Positions 26,647 through 35,789 are shown, numbered from the stretch's first letter. The stretch: 64,000 nucleotides of DNA from JBFJKD01 sp038106145 (GCA_038106145.1 JAYODD010000008.1:68593-132592); one strand, 5' to 3'. Notes: a model not told the origin generated them from the sequence alone. Numbers and translations are program-made.

Positions 26647-27534
26647 CTACGACAGACGCCCCATTTCCCCACTCTGGTAATCCAGCATCGCCTGACGAAT
26701 TTCCGCCGCGGTATTCATCACAAATGGCCCGGCACCCACAATCGGTTCCCCCAGCGCTTGGCCGCACAGCAGCAATGCGCGCACACCCCGCGCGTCAGTG
26801 ATGACGACACGCTCTCCCCCGGTATCAAACAGCGCCACCTGCGCCGCCTCAATCTGCACCGAACCGATGGTTGCCTTACCCTCCAGAACCACCAGCATCG
26901 CAGTCCAGCCAGCGGGTACCGAAAGATCAACAGGCCCGTTGTCGGTTAACTTGAGATCCCATACCCGCAATGGTGTAAACGTTCTGGCGGGCCCGTTCAC
27001 GCCCGCGCAATCACCGGCGATGACGTGCACGGTACCCTGCGCCCCCGGCAAACTGATCGCGGGAATATCCGCATTCAGAATAGTCTGATACCGGGGTTTC
27101 GTCAGCTTGTCTCTGGCGGGCAAATTCACCCACAACTGCACCATTTCAAACGTGCCGCCCTGTTGCGCGAATTCGCGCCCGTGAAATTCCTCATGCACCA
27201 CCCCGGATCCTGCGGTCATCCACTGCACATCCCCCGGGCCAATCGTACCGCCTCCCCCGGAGGAATCCCGATGCTCGATCTGCCCGCGATAGACAATCGT
27301 CACGGTTTCAAAGCCGCGGTGCGGATGGGCCCCCACGCCACGTTTGCCAGCAGTGGGCGGAAACTCCGCTGGCCCACCGTAATCGAGCAGTAAAAACGGA
27401 CTCAGCGCGGCACCACCATCGCTGTAGGAAAACAAGGTGCGCACCGGAAAGCCATCGCCTACCCAGTGCCCGCCAGCGCCGTGCAAAACGCGGTTTAGCC
27501 GCCGGATGGTTTTTGTGTCGTCGAACGAGGTCAT
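26647..27534 (-). CDS. Pirin family protein
   Basis: Bicupin of 295 residues. The metal-binding cupin motif GVGAHPHRGFETVT plus the downstream IEHRDSSG and GVVHEEF carry the His/Glu ligands of pirins, some of which act as quercetin 2,3-dioxygenase. It sits between the HpaI-like aldolase and the luciferase-like gene. An aromatic or flavonoid oxidation role would fit the neighbours but is inference. Confidence 0.92.
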   Translation of the reverse strand: MTSFDDTKTIRRLNRVLHGAGGHWVGDGFPVRTLFSYSDGGAALSPFLLLDYGGPAEFPPTAGKRGVGAHPHRGFETVTIVYRGQIEHRDSSGGGGTIGPGDVQWMTAGSGVVHEEFHGREFAQQGGTFEMVQLWVNLPARDKLTKPRYQTILNADIPAISLPGAQGTVHVIAGDCAGVNGPARTFTPLRVWDLKLTDNGPVDLSVPAGWTAMLVVLEGKATIGSVQIEAAQVALFDTGGERVVITDARGVRALLLCGQALGEPIVGAGPFVMNTAAEIRQAMLDYQSGEMGRLS

Positions 27535-27626
27535 AGATTACTCGGTAAATTGGCTGCGCCAATCCCAATTGGGGCGCCTGGCCAGGGATGTGTAAAAGCA
27601 CGGGCAACACCAAAAGATGGTGATCC

Positions 27627-28400
27627 TCAGGATCGAAAACGCGCCACCTGAGCGTCCGCCGCCGTGCGCAGCAAGATAGTGTCCGCGGCGATCAGAAAAA
27701 AACTCGCCCCCAGCTCGCGATAGCGCGCGGCAACCACCGGATCGGCACAGTACACGCCAGCGGGTTTACCAGTAGCGCGAATGCGGGACAGCGCCTGTTC
27801 GACAACGCGATTCACCTCAGGGTGTCCGGGCTGCCCGAAATAGCCCAGCGCCGCGGCGAGATCGGCGGGGCCGAGAAACACGCCATCCACCCCGTCCACA
27901 GCGCTGATGGCCTCCAGCTCCTGCAACCCCGCCGGGCTCTCAATTTGCACCAACAGGCACAGCTGTTCGGCAACCGCATCGGCATAATTGGACACCCGAC
28001 TCCAATGGGTTGCGCGGGCCAGGCCACCCCCAACCCCGCGCACGCCGGCAGGTGGGTAGTGCATAGCGCGCACCAGTTGCCGGGCCTGCTCGGCAGATTC
28101 CACCATCGGCAGCAATAAGGTTTGCACGCCAATGTCCAGCAGGCGTTTGATGGTGGTTGCACTGTGATCCGGTGGGCGCACCGCTGGCTTTACCGGGTAG
28201 TCTGCCAGCGCCTGTAATTGCGCGAGGATGGAGCGCAAATCGTTGGGGCCATGTTCGGCGTCAATTAACAACCAGTCGAAAGCGGTATTCGCCATTAACT
28301 CGGCGCTGTAGGCATCGGCGAGGCCCAGGAAAGCGCCCAGTTGCAAATCGCCGGCCAGCAGCGCCTGTTTAAAAGTGTTGATGGGCATGGCTAAGCTCAT
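27627..28400 (-). CDS. HpcH/HpaI family class II aldolase
   Basis: Metal-dependent pyruvate aldolase family that cleaves 4-hydroxy-2-oxo acids to pyruvate and an aldehyde. Visible motifs: FDWLLIDAEHGPND (catalytic His), LLLPMVESAEQA, VQIESPAGLQELEAI (metal-binding Glu) and VFLGPADLAAALG (metal-binding Asp). The frame is open upstream into hpaH. The ATG at 28400 (MSLAMPINTFKQALLAG) fits the family and the AGGT upstream, giving 257 residues. It follows the HpaH-like hydratase by 26 bp, matching successive pathway steps. Confidence 0.92.
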   Translation of the reverse strand: MSLAMPINTFKQALLAGDLQLGAFLGLADAYSAELMANTAFDWLLIDAEHGPNDLRSILAQLQALADYPVKPAVRPPDHSATTIKRLLDIGVQTLLLPMVESAEQARQLVRAMHYPPAGVRGVGGGLARATHWSRVSNYADAVAEQLCLLVQIESPAGLQELEAISAVDGVDGVFLGPADLAAALGYFGQPGHPEVNRVVEQALSRIRATGKPAGVYCADPVVAARYRELGASFFLIAADTILLRTAADAQVARFRS

Positions 28401-28426
28401 GGCGGATACCTGTACCAAGAATACTT

Positions 28427-29230
28427 TTAGGTGAAACGAAAGCCCATACTGCCCAGCGGGCCAAAGTCCGCGTGAAAGGTATCGCCCCGTTCTACGGGCA
28501 GCAGGCGCGTAAACGACCCCCCGAGAATAATTTGCCCCGGCTCCAGGCCAATATTGTGGCGCGCCAGTCGGCGCGCCAACCACACAATGCCATTGCCCGG
28601 ATGATTAAGTACACCCGCCGACAGGCCGGTTTCTTCCACCACGCCATTGCGCGTCAGAATGGCGCCGACCCAGCGCAGATCCACATCCGTGGGGCGCACC
28701 GGACGTCCGCCGGTAATAATGCCGGCGCAGGCAGCGTTATCGGCAATGGTGTCTGTAACCTGCCGCCGCCGCCCGCTGGCCGGATCGACCCGCTGGGTGC
28801 GGGCATCAATAATTTCGATCGCGGGACTGACAAAATCAGTGGCGCGCAGCACGTCGGTCAGGGTGATGTGCTCGCCCTGCAGGGGCTCCCCCAGATAAAA
28901 CGCCAGCTCCACCTCCACCATGGGTACGATAAAGCGGTCAAACGGAATATCGCCCCCGGCTTCGAACACCATATCGTCAAACAAAGTGCCGTAATCTGGC
29001 TCGTCCAGTTGCACTGCCACCTGCATCGCGCGGGACGTCAAACCGATTTTTCGGCCGACAATTCGACGCCCCTCCGCCAGCCGCAGCCGCGTCCATTCTT
29101 CCTGAATGGCGTAGCCGTCGTCGATGGTCATGTCGGGGTAAGCCAGGGACAGTTGACCGATCGCCTCGCCGCTTTGCAAAGCGCTATTTAGTGCCGCCGC
29201 ACTTTTGGTAATGACAGCTTTGTTCAACAT
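28427..29230 (-). CDS. hpaH: 2-oxo-hepta-3-ene-1,7-dioate hydratase (HpaH-like)
   Basis: 267 residues aligned from memory almost end to end with E. coli HpaH: DDGYAIQEEW, GRKIGLTSRAMQ, EPDYGTLFDDM, FIVPMVEVELAF, AIEIIDARTQRVDP, GVLNHPGNGIVWLA and GQIILGGSFTR. It hydrates a 2-oxo-alkenoate (2-hydroxy-dienoate) to the 4-hydroxy-2-oxo acid that the next gene product would cleave. The exact chain substrate (homoprotocatechuate pathway or another meta pathway) cannot be settled, because the earlier enzymes HpaD/E/F are absent here. Confidence 0.88.
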   Translation of the reverse strand: MLNKAVITKSAAALNSALQSGEAIGQLSLAYPDMTIDDGYAIQEEWTRLRLAEGRRIVGRKIGLTSRAMQVAVQLDEPDYGTLFDDMVFEAGGDIPFDRFIVPMVEVELAFYLGEPLQGEHITLTDVLRATDFVSPAIEIIDARTQRVDPASGRRRQVTDTIADNAACAGIITGGRPVRPTDVDLRWVGAILTRNGVVEETGLSAGVLNHPGNGIVWLARRLARHNIGLEPGQIILGGSFTRLLPVERGDTFHADFGPLGSMGFRFT

Positions 29231-29248
29231 AGCTCTGTGTATGCCCGC

Positions 29249-30097
29249 TTAATGACTATTAAAGTGATTGACCATTAACGGGAACATTGCGTCCCAGCGT
29301 TGGGTTTGCGCCCAGTGCCCACAGCGATCCAGTACGTGCAGCTCCGCATTCTTTAAATGCTCGAGAAAATACAGACTGGTTTCGAGGGGCACGATACGAT
29401 CCTGCCGACCGTGCACAATGGCAAAATCGTGGGGCATGCGCTGCAGCGCAGATGGCGGAAGGATGAGCTCGTCCATTCCGGTGCGCATGGCGGCAAACAT
29501 AATTTCCTGCACCGCGCGCACTTTCGGGTCCGTAGCAACACCAAATCGGGTTTGCACAATATCTTCGATTTCCGGCATCAAGCTGGGGTCGTAGACAAAG
29601 CTGTGCATCATTTCGCGATAACGACCAATGCGCGGATCTTCGTAGAAGGTCAGAAGGCGGGACATTTCCGAGGTCCAGGTCATGGGTGCGCCGATGGCGC
29701 CCATCAACAATACCTTGTTAAAACGCTGCGGCGCTTCCAGTGTCAGGTGCAAAGCGAGGGCACCGCCCATGGAGTTGCCCACCATATGCGCCTGTTCAAT
29801 GTTCAATTCATCCATTAACGCTTTCACCTGTTCTACCCTCAGGCCAATCCATCCAGCGATATGCCCGGGCAAATCTTGCGGCAAATCGGATTGGCCAAAC
29901 CCGATAAGATCCGGCGCGACCACGTAGAAATGCTCGGCCAGATCGGGCGCGCAGCGCTGCCAGTTGGACATTGCACTCGCGCCAGGCCCGGCGCCGTGCA
30001 ATAAAATCACAGCGGGGTTTTTTGGGTCGCCAGCCAACAGGCAGTGACTCGCCAGTGCGCCAGAGGCAATTTTCTTTTCTACAATCGGGTGACTCAT
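29249..30097 (-). CDS. Alpha/beta hydrolase, meta-cleavage-product hydrolase type
   Basis: 282 residues with the C-C hydrolase pattern of the BphD/DmpD/HsaD group: oxyanion motif HGAGPGASAMSNW, nucleophile elbow GNSMGG, acid region HGRQDRIVP and catalytic His in CGHWAQ. These enzymes split ring-cleavage products to a carboxylic acid plus a 2-hydroxy-dienoate, the substrate type of the adjacent hydratase. It is first gene of the leftward set and 18 bp from hpaH. No extradiol dioxygenase is in the window. Confidence 0.9.
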   Translation of the reverse strand: MSHPIVEKKIASGALASHCLLAGDPKNPAVILLHGAGPGASAMSNWQRCAPDLAEHFYVVAPDLIGFGQSDLPQDLPGHIAGWIGLRVEQVKALMDELNIEQAHMVGNSMGGALALHLTLEAPQRFNKVLLMGAIGAPMTWTSEMSRLLTFYEDPRIGRYREMMHSFVYDPSLMPEIEDIVQTRFGVATDPKVRAVQEIMFAAMRTGMDELILPPSALQRMPHDFAIVHGRQDRIVPLETSLYFLEHLKNAELHVLDRCGHWAQTQRWDAMFPLMVNHFNSH

Positions 30098-30151
30098 ATC
30101 TTGCTCCTAAACCAAATCAAAAATCATCGAACGCAATGCTGCCTACAGGAA

Positions 30152-30188
30152 AATATATAAACGCTCACTAACGTTCGTTATCAGCGTT
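30152..30188 (-). promoter_or_regulatory. Nested palindrome and promoter upstream of the catabolic set
   Basis: An inner palindrome TAACG-tt-CGTTA (30169-30180) is nearly concentric with an outer pair AACGCT/AGCGTT (30160-30165, 30183-30188). On the minus strand a TATATT -10 candidate (30152-30157) lies just downstream, so the palindrome covers the -35 region. Size and position suit a TetR-type repressor operator. No regulator gene is adjacent. Confidence 0.5.
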
Positions 30189-30319
30189 CTGAAGATGCCC
30201 GACAGACGCACACAACCAACGAGGGAATAGTATTTTGCTGCGCTGTAAACAGAGCCGGATAATACCTGCCCGCCCGGGGATAAACAACTGAGCCCCAATT
30301 CTGCCAATGCTTCCTCTTT

Positions 30320-31402
30320 TTACGCGTCCTCTGTACGTTTTGTACGTATCACCGACAATGTGGTTACCAACAGGGTGAGCAGAGTTAACGGTATCGCGAA
30401 GTACAGCATCGCCGCGCTATAAATCGGCACGGCCGCGTGATGCGCCGCGGCGAGAATCAAGTACAGGGTGTAGGCAATATAATACCCAAACAGCGCGGCC
30501 CCCTCCCAGCGGCTGATCACGCCGCCCGTAAAAAAGATCGGTAAACATACGAACGCCACGACAATCATGATGGGTAAATCGAAATTGATCACCGCGCTGG
30601 CGACTGCCATACCCACGGGAGACACCGCACTCGCCACACCCAATACGCCCAATAAATTGAACAGATTACTACCGACAATATTGCCAACCGCGATATCCCG
30701 CTCGCCACGCAGGCTGGCAACCACGGACGTTACCAGCTCGGGTAGCGACGTTCCCGCCGCAACAATGGTTAACCCGATGACCAGCTCGCTCACTCCAAAG
30801 TACTGCGCAATCGTTACGGCGCTCTCGACCAACCATTTCGAGCCAAGCACCAGCAGGGCCAGGCCCCCCGCAACCAGCGCGCTATTTAACAGCCAGCGGT
30901 TAGCGACCTGTTCGTGTACGCCAAACTCGCGGGCGTATTCGTCTTGCACCTGCGCGCTCTCCGTGCGACTTTGCTTGAACAAAACGACGATGTAGAACAG
31001 CAACCCGGCAAACAGCAACAGACCCTCAAAACGACTAATGCGCCCATCCAGCGCCAGCGCCAGCACCAGAATTGAGACCCCTATCATCAGCGGCACATCC
31101 ATCCTTATCAGTTGTTGCGATACTGCCAATGGCGCGATCAGCGCCGACAGACCGAGAATAAACAACACGTTAAAAATATTGCTGCCGATAACGTTGCCAA
31201 GCGCAATACCGGGCTGGTGCGCCAGGGCGGCCTTGACACTGATCGCCAGTTCCGGCGCACTGGTACCAAACGCCACCACGGTTAACCCAATGAGTAAAGG
31301 CGATATACCCAGCGCGCTGGCCATGCGGGAACTGCCGCGCACCAAAGCTTCTGCGCCGACGACCAGAAACCCGAGGCCGAGGACAAAGAATAGAATTGCC
31401 AT
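30320..31402 (-). CDS. Calcium/sodium antiporter (CaCA family, YrbG-like)
   Basis: Inner membrane cation exchanger of 360 residues with about ten TM segments and two inverted alpha-repeats: VVAFGTSAPELAISV with GNVIGSNIFNVLFILG, and IVAAGTSLPELVTSV with GNIVGSNLFNLLGVLG. The acidic residues in the GTSxPEL motifs bind the cations. The long central cytoplasmic loop is present. It stands alone, divergent from ubiE. Confidence 0.93.
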   Translation of the reverse strand: MAILFFVLGLGFLVVGAEALVRGSSRMASALGISPLLIGLTVVAFGTSAPELAISVKAALAHQPGIALGNVIGSNIFNVLFILGLSALIAPLAVSQQLIRMDVPLMIGVSILVLALALDGRISRFEGLLLFAGLLFYIVVLFKQSRTESAQVQDEYAREFGVHEQVANRWLLNSALVAGGLALLVLGSKWLVESAVTIAQYFGVSELVIGLTIVAAGTSLPELVTSVVASLRGERDIAVGNIVGSNLFNLLGVLGVASAVSPVGMAVASAVINFDLPIMIVVAFVCLPIFFTGGVISRWEGAALFGYYIAYTLYLILAAAHHAAVPIYSAAMLYFAIPLTLLTLLVTTLSVIRTKRTEDA

Positions 31403-31430
31403 AAAGTAATCATATCAATGCAGCGGTGGT

Positions 31431-31453
31431 GGATCGCCTGCCAACGGCGATCC
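31431..31453. other. Stem-loop in the antiporter/ubiE divergent gap
   Basis: Perfect 8-bp stem (31431-31438 GGATCGCC with 31446-31453) and 7-base loop. It has no T-run on either strand and lies between two divergent starts, so it is not a terminator for either. It could be an operator or an RNA hairpin in the antiporter leader. Confidence 0.35.
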
Positions 31454-31574
31454 GAGAGCGCCTATCTTACTGCGAAACCCATAACCTGCGCAGCCAGGCG
31501 AAGATTGCGAGCATCCGGCACCGGCGACCTTTCTGTAGCCACTTGCAAAGCCGGGTTACATTCAGCGGGCATGG

Positions 31575-31602
31575 TTCACGGCACAGGGTGAGCGTGTACA
31601 AT
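31575..31602 (+). promoter_or_regulatory. ubiE: Promoter upstream of ubiE
   Basis: -35 TTCACG (31575-31580; 4 of 6), 16-bp spacer, -10 TACAAT (31597-31602; 5 of 6), about 38 bp before the ubiE ATG. Confidence 0.5.
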
Positions 31603-31640
31603 GTGCGGCCAACCAAGCGCATAAGCTGAAGTAACGGGCT

Positions 31641-32390
31641 ATGGATAAACGCGACACCACAGACTTCGGTTTTCAGGACATTCCCGCGGCGGAAAAAGCC
31701 GGACGGGTGGCCGAGGTGTTCCATTCCGTGGCGCCCAAATACGATTTAATGAACGACCTCATGTCCGCAGGCATTCATCGGCTGTGGAAACAGGCGACCA
31801 TCGAATCCTCCGGGGTGCGGCCAGGCCACAGCGTGCTGGATATCGCCGGGGGTACCGGTGACCTGGCCCTGAAATTTGCAAGACTGGTGGGCCAGTCGGG
31901 CCGGATAGTCCTGGCGGACATTAATGCATCGATGCTCAACATCGGCCGCGACCGCCTGCTCGACAAGGGTATAGCTGAAAATCTGCTGGTGGTGCAGGCC
32001 GATGCCGAAACCCTGCCATTTGCGGACAATACGTTTCACTGTATTTCCATCGCGTTCGGCCTGCGTAACGTCACCGACAAGGCGCGGGCGCTGGCGGATA
32101 TGCGTCGGGTGCTGAAACCCGGCGGGCGCCTGCTGGTGCTGGAATTTTCCAAACCGATTAACCCCACGTTGGCAAAACTTTACGATGCCTATTCATTTCA
32201 CCTGCTACCAAAAATCGGCGAACTGGTGACCAGGGACGAGGACAGCTACCGCTATCTGGCCGAATCCATTCGCAAACACCCGGATCAGGAAACCCTGCTG
32301 CAAATGTTGTGCGCTGCGGGTCTGGAATGCTGTGACTATCAAAATATGACCGGCGGTATCGTCGCTCTACATCGGGGAATCAAGCCGTGA
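31641..32390 (+). CDS. ubiE: Ubiquinone/menaquinone C-methyltransferase UbiE
   Basis: SAM-dependent C-methyltransferase of quinone synthesis. SAM motif I VLDIAGGTGDLA and the UbiE signatures YDLMNDLMSAGIHRLWK and FGLRNVTDKARAL are present. 249 residues. Its stop overlaps the GTG start of ubiJ (GTGA), and the order ubiE-ubiJ-ubiB is conserved. Confidence 0.98.
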   Translation: MDKRDTTDFGFQDIPAAEKAGRVAEVFHSVAPKYDLMNDLMSAGIHRLWKQATIESSGVRPGHSVLDIAGGTGDLALKFARLVGQSGRIVLADINASMLNIGRDRLLDKGIAENLLVVQADAETLPFADNTFHCISIAFGLRNVTDKARALADMRRVLKPGGRLLVLEFSKPINPTLAKLYDAYSFHLLPKIGELVTRDEDSYRYLAESIRKHPDQETLLQMLCAAGLECCDYQNMTGGIVALHRGIKP

Positions 32391-33025
32391 ACGATCAGCT
32401 GATGGCAGCAGCCTGCAAACAGGCGTCAAGCCTGATTAACAACGCGTTGCGCCACGATCCGGCCACGGCCAACGGCATGGCGCGGCTGCGCGGCAAGGTG
32501 GTGAGAATTGAGTCAACGTGGCCGCCCTTTAGGGTCAACATTATCTACCACGCCAGCGGGGTCGAATTAACTGGCGGAAGCGAACCCGCGGCCGATGTCA
32601 CTCTGCGCGGCACGTCACTGGCGCTGGCCGCACTCGCCCTGCACGGCGGCGACAACACTACGTTTGCCGGCAGTGGCGTGGCGTTCGATGGCGATCAGGA
32701 CATACTGCGCAGCGCGCGGCAGCTTGCACTGGAGCTCAATATCGACTGGGAAGCCGCCCTCGCCGAGCTGGTCGGCGATATTCCAGCCCATCTGGTGGGA
32801 CGGGCAGTACGCCAAACCCGACACTGGGGGCGCGAAGCGACCCGGCGCGCCACCCTCGGTATTGCTGATTACGTCAAACACGAAGCACACATGACCCCAT
32901 CCCCGTTGGCAGTCGACAAATGGTCGGCGCAAATCAGGTGTCTCGCCGACGATACCGAGCGCCTTGCCGCACGCATCGCCCTGTTACAAAGCCGCGCGGA
33001 AAAAACCGCGCCAAACTTGCGCTGA
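32387..33025 (+). CDS. ubiJ: Ubiquinone biosynthesis accessory factor UbiJ
   Basis: Lipid-binding SCP2-domain protein of the Ubi complex that organises O2-dependent ubiquinone synthesis. The N-terminal ~100 residues form the SCP2 domain, followed by the UbiJ helical part with DWEAALAELVGDIPAHLVGR and a coiled C-terminus. GTG start, coupled to ubiE. 212 residues. Confidence 0.93.
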   Translation: MNDQLMAAACKQASSLINNALRHDPATANGMARLRGKVVRIESTWPPFRVNIIYHASGVELTGGSEPAADVTLRGTSLALAALALHGGDNTTFAGSGVAFDGDQDILRSARQLALELNIDWEAALAELVGDIPAHLVGRAVRQTRHWGREATRRATLGIADYVKHEAHMTPSPLAVDKWSAQIRCLADDTERLAARIALLQSRAEKTAPNLR

Positions 33026-33026
33026 T

Positions 33027-34637
33027 ATGTCCAACGTTATCCGTTTGTTCACTATTGCGCGAGTCGCCTTGCGTTACCGTCTCGACACTTTTTGTGCACA
33101 GACACCGCTGCCCCCGTCCGTCCGTGCGTTGCTGGCAATGTTGCGCTTGTTGCCTGCACCGCGCGCATCCCGCGGTGTACGACTGCGTCGTGCGCTGGAG
33201 GATCTCGGCCCCATTTTCGTCAAGTTCGGCCAATTACTTTCCACCCGTCCCGATTTGATACCCGCCGACATCTGTCGGGAACTGGATCAGCTTCAGGACA
33301 ACGTACCACCATTTTCCAACACGCAATTTGTCGCCATTGTCGAACGGGCGCTGGGCCAGCCGGTCGAACAGGCGTTTCTCAGTTTTGCCCGGGAACCGCT
33401 GGCCTCCGCTTCCCTCGCCCAGGTACATACAGCCGTGCTGGTGGACGGGCGCGAAGTGGTGGTGAAAGTGATTCGGCCCGGGATTGAAAAAGTCATTAAA
33501 CAGGACACCGACCTGTTGCTTGGGGTCGCGCGCCTGGTGGAAAAGTACAGCGTCGACGGCCAACGATTGCGCCCAGTGGAGGTCGCGGAAAATTATCGGA
33601 CCACCATTTTTGACGAATTGAATTTGCAGCGCGAGGCGGCTAATGCTTCCATTTTGCGCCGCAATTTCGAGCATTCGTCGATGCTGTATGTGCCCGCGGT
33701 GTACTGGCCATATACCAACGAAAACATGCTGGTGATGGAGCGGATTCACGGCACGCCCGTAACCAAAGTCGGCGAACTCGCGGCCTGTGGTACGGATTTC
33801 AAGGTGCTCGCGGAACGGGGCGTGGAAATTTTCTTCACCCAGGTCTTCGAGCACAACTTTTTTCACGCCGATATGCACCCGGGCAATATTTTTGTCGACA
33901 CCACCAATCCGCGGCTGCCCAAATACATCGCTGTCGATTGCGCCATTATCGGCACCCTGTCCGCAGCGGACCAGTATTATCTGGCGCGCAACCTGCTGGC
34001 GATTTTTCGCCGCGACTATCGCCAGGTCGCCGAACTGCATGTGTTATCGGGCTGGGTGCCGGAAGATACGCCGATCAATGAATTTGAAGCCGCCATTCGC
34101 ACCGTATGCGAGCCAGTTTTTGAACGGCCGTTAAAGGATATTTCCTGCGCGCAGATGCTGATCAATCTGTGTCGCACCGCGCGGCGATTTAACACGGAAA
34201 TACAGCCATCACTGGTGTTGCTGCAAAAAACCCTGCTGAACATCGAGGGTCTCGGCCGCCAGCTTTATCCCGATCTGAATTTGTGGGCCACGGCCCATCC
34301 GTTTATGGAGCGCTGGTTGAAAAAACGTCTGCACCCGAGCGCCCTGCTGGCCACCTTGAAACGTCACGGGCCGGAATGGCTGGAACAATTCCCCCAGGTG
34401 CCGCAACTGCTTTTTCAGGCACTACAACAAATCAAGCATCTCGAGCAAACCGTCAACGCACGCCCGCGCGCCCCTACACCATCAAGGCGGCGAAATTATC
34501 TGCGTTGGTTCGGCGCCGCCAGCCTGGGTATCGGGTTGGGCTCCACCTACAGCCTGTGGCAGCCGGCTATCGCGCAGATGCCCACCGCCAGCCTGGTGCT
34601 TGCGGCAATTGGCGCGCTGTTGTTACTGCTCCGGTGA
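33027..34637 (+). CDS. ubiB: Atypical kinase/ATPase UbiB
   Basis: ABC1/ADCK-like membrane protein needed for ubiquinone synthesis. The KxGQ motif FVKFGQLLSTRPDLIP, SLAQVHTAVL, catalytic HNFFHADMHPGNIF and the AVDCAIIGTL metal site (DFG-like) are present. Two TM segments are at the C-terminus (LGIGLGSTYSLWQPA, ASLVLAAIGALLLLL). The frame is open from 32964, but the ATG at 33027, one base after the ubiJ stop, gives MSNVIRLFTIARVALRYRLD. 536 residues. Confidence 0.97.
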   Translation: MSNVIRLFTIARVALRYRLDTFCAQTPLPPSVRALLAMLRLLPAPRASRGVRLRRALEDLGPIFVKFGQLLSTRPDLIPADICRELDQLQDNVPPFSNTQFVAIVERALGQPVEQAFLSFAREPLASASLAQVHTAVLVDGREVVVKVIRPGIEKVIKQDTDLLLGVARLVEKYSVDGQRLRPVEVAENYRTTIFDELNLQREAANASILRRNFEHSSMLYVPAVYWPYTNENMLVMERIHGTPVTKVGELAACGTDFKVLAERGVEIFFTQVFEHNFFHADMHPGNIFVDTTNPRLPKYIAVDCAIIGTLSAADQYYLARNLLAIFRRDYRQVAELHVLSGWVPEDTPINEFEAAIRTVCEPVFERPLKDISCAQMLINLCRTARRFNTEIQPSLVLLQKTLLNIEGLGRQLYPDLNLWATAHPFMERWLKKRLHPSALLATLKRHGPEWLEQFPQVPQLLFQALQQIKHLEQTVNARPRAPTPSRRRNYLRWFGAASLGIGLGSTYSLWQPAIAQMPTASLVLAAIGALLLLLR

Positions 34638-34688
34638 TACTGTCATAATTCCCGCCACACTCCGCGCAACCCGCAACGAGACTGCCCC

Positions 34689-35075
34689 ATGACCGACAAT
34701 AAAACGGATTTTCTCGACGCTGTCGCCTGGAACAAAGACGGCCTGGCGCCCGCCATCGCCCAGGATGCCACCAGCAAACGGGTGCTGATGATGGCGTGGA
34801 TGAACCGCGAGTCCCTGGCGCTCACCGTGGAGGAGGGTCGGGCCGTCTATTGGTCCCGCTCCCGGCAGGCATTGTGGCGCAAGGGGGAATCCTCCGGACA
34901 GGTGCAGACCATTCGGGAAATTCGCCTCGATTGCGACAACGATGCGATTCTACTGTCCGTGGAACAGGTAGAGGGCATCGCCTGCCACACCGGGCGCCAG
35001 GCGTGCTTTTACCGGGTGTTAAAGAGTGGGCAGTGGCAAACTGTCGATCCGGTACTGAAAGATCCGGAGATATAG
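34689..35075 (+). CDS. hisI: Phosphoribosyl-AMP cyclohydrolase
   Basis: Third step of histidine synthesis: opens the adenine ring of PR-AMP. 128 residues with MMAWMNRESLALT, YWSRSRQALWRKGE and the metal-binding DCDNDAILL and CHTGRQACFYR. It is separate from hisE here, not fused, and 55 bp upstream of it. Confidence 0.98.
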   Translation: MTDNKTDFLDAVAWNKDGLAPAIAQDATSKRVLMMAWMNRESLALTVEEGRAVYWSRSRQALWRKGESSGQVQTIREIRLDCDNDAILLSVEQVEGIACHTGRQACFYRVLKSGQWQTVDPVLKDPEI

Positions 35076-35130
35076 ATTCGGAAGGACTGGGCAGGCAAAT
35101 CCCAGGCCAACGGCGAACGGAACCATAACC

Positions 35131-35481
35131 ATGAATGACAATTTGACCACCAACGATATTCTGCAGCAGCTGACCTTGATTCTGGAACAGCGCAAAACGG
35201 GTAATCCGGAACAATCCTACGTCGCGAGTTTACACGCCAAAGGACTGAATAAAATACTCGAAAAAGTCGCCGAAGAGTGCGCCGAAACCCTGTTGGCCGC
35301 AAAGGACGCCGCCGTCAGTGGCGAGCGTGAAAACCTTATCTACGAAACCGCCGACCTGTGGTTTCACACGCTGGTAATGCTGTCTCACTTGGGCGAGAAT
35401 GCGCAGGCTGTACTGGCGGAGTTAAGTCACCGTTTCGATATTTCCGGGCTGGACGAAAAAGCCAGCCGCAGCAAAAACTAG
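35131..35481 (+). CDS. hisE: Phosphoribosyl-ATP pyrophosphatase
   Basis: MazG-like pyrophosphohydrolase catalysing the second histidine step. Metal-binding helix motif EKVAEECAETLLAAKD plus YETADLWFHTLVML. 116 residues. It lies between hisI and tatA, a conserved order in Pseudomonas-like genomes. Confidence 0.97.
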   Translation: MNDNLTTNDILQQLTLILEQRKTGNPEQSYVASLHAKGLNKILEKVAEECAETLLAAKDAAVSGERENLIYETADLWFHTLVMLSHLGENAQAVLAELSHRFDISGLDEKASRSKN

Positions 35482-35492
35482 CGGAGAAAATT

Positions 35493-35741
35493 ATGGGACT
35501 GGGTGGTATTAGTATCTGGCAACTGCTGATCATTCTGGTAATCGTGATGTTGATTTTCGGCACCAAACGCCTGAAAAACATCGGCGGTGACCTGGGCGGC
35601 GCCATCAAAGGTTTCAAACAGGCGGTGACCAGCGACGACGACAAAACCGAAAAAGCGGATCAGGCGGACGAACCCGTTGCGAGCAATACCGCGGACGCTG
35701 CCAAGACCACCGCGCAAGGCGACGCTGACAAAACTTCCTGA
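35493..35741 (+). CDS. tatA: Twin-arginine translocase subunit TatA
   Basis: Pore-forming Tat subunit: short N-terminal TM (WQLLIILVIVMLIFGTKRL), an amphipathic helix (NIGGDLGGAIKGFKQAV) and an acidic tail. The frame is open from 35358 through hisE, but the ATG at 35493 follows GGAG and gives MGLGGISIWQLL. 82 residues. Confidence 0.97.
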   Translation: MGLGGISIWQLLIILVIVMLIFGTKRLKNIGGDLGGAIKGFKQAVTSDDDKTEKADQADEPVASNTADAAKTTAQGDADKTS

Positions 35742-35789
35742 GCGCGACGACGCCAATTCGAGGGCCGCTAGCGGCCGGGTTCCCAATCT

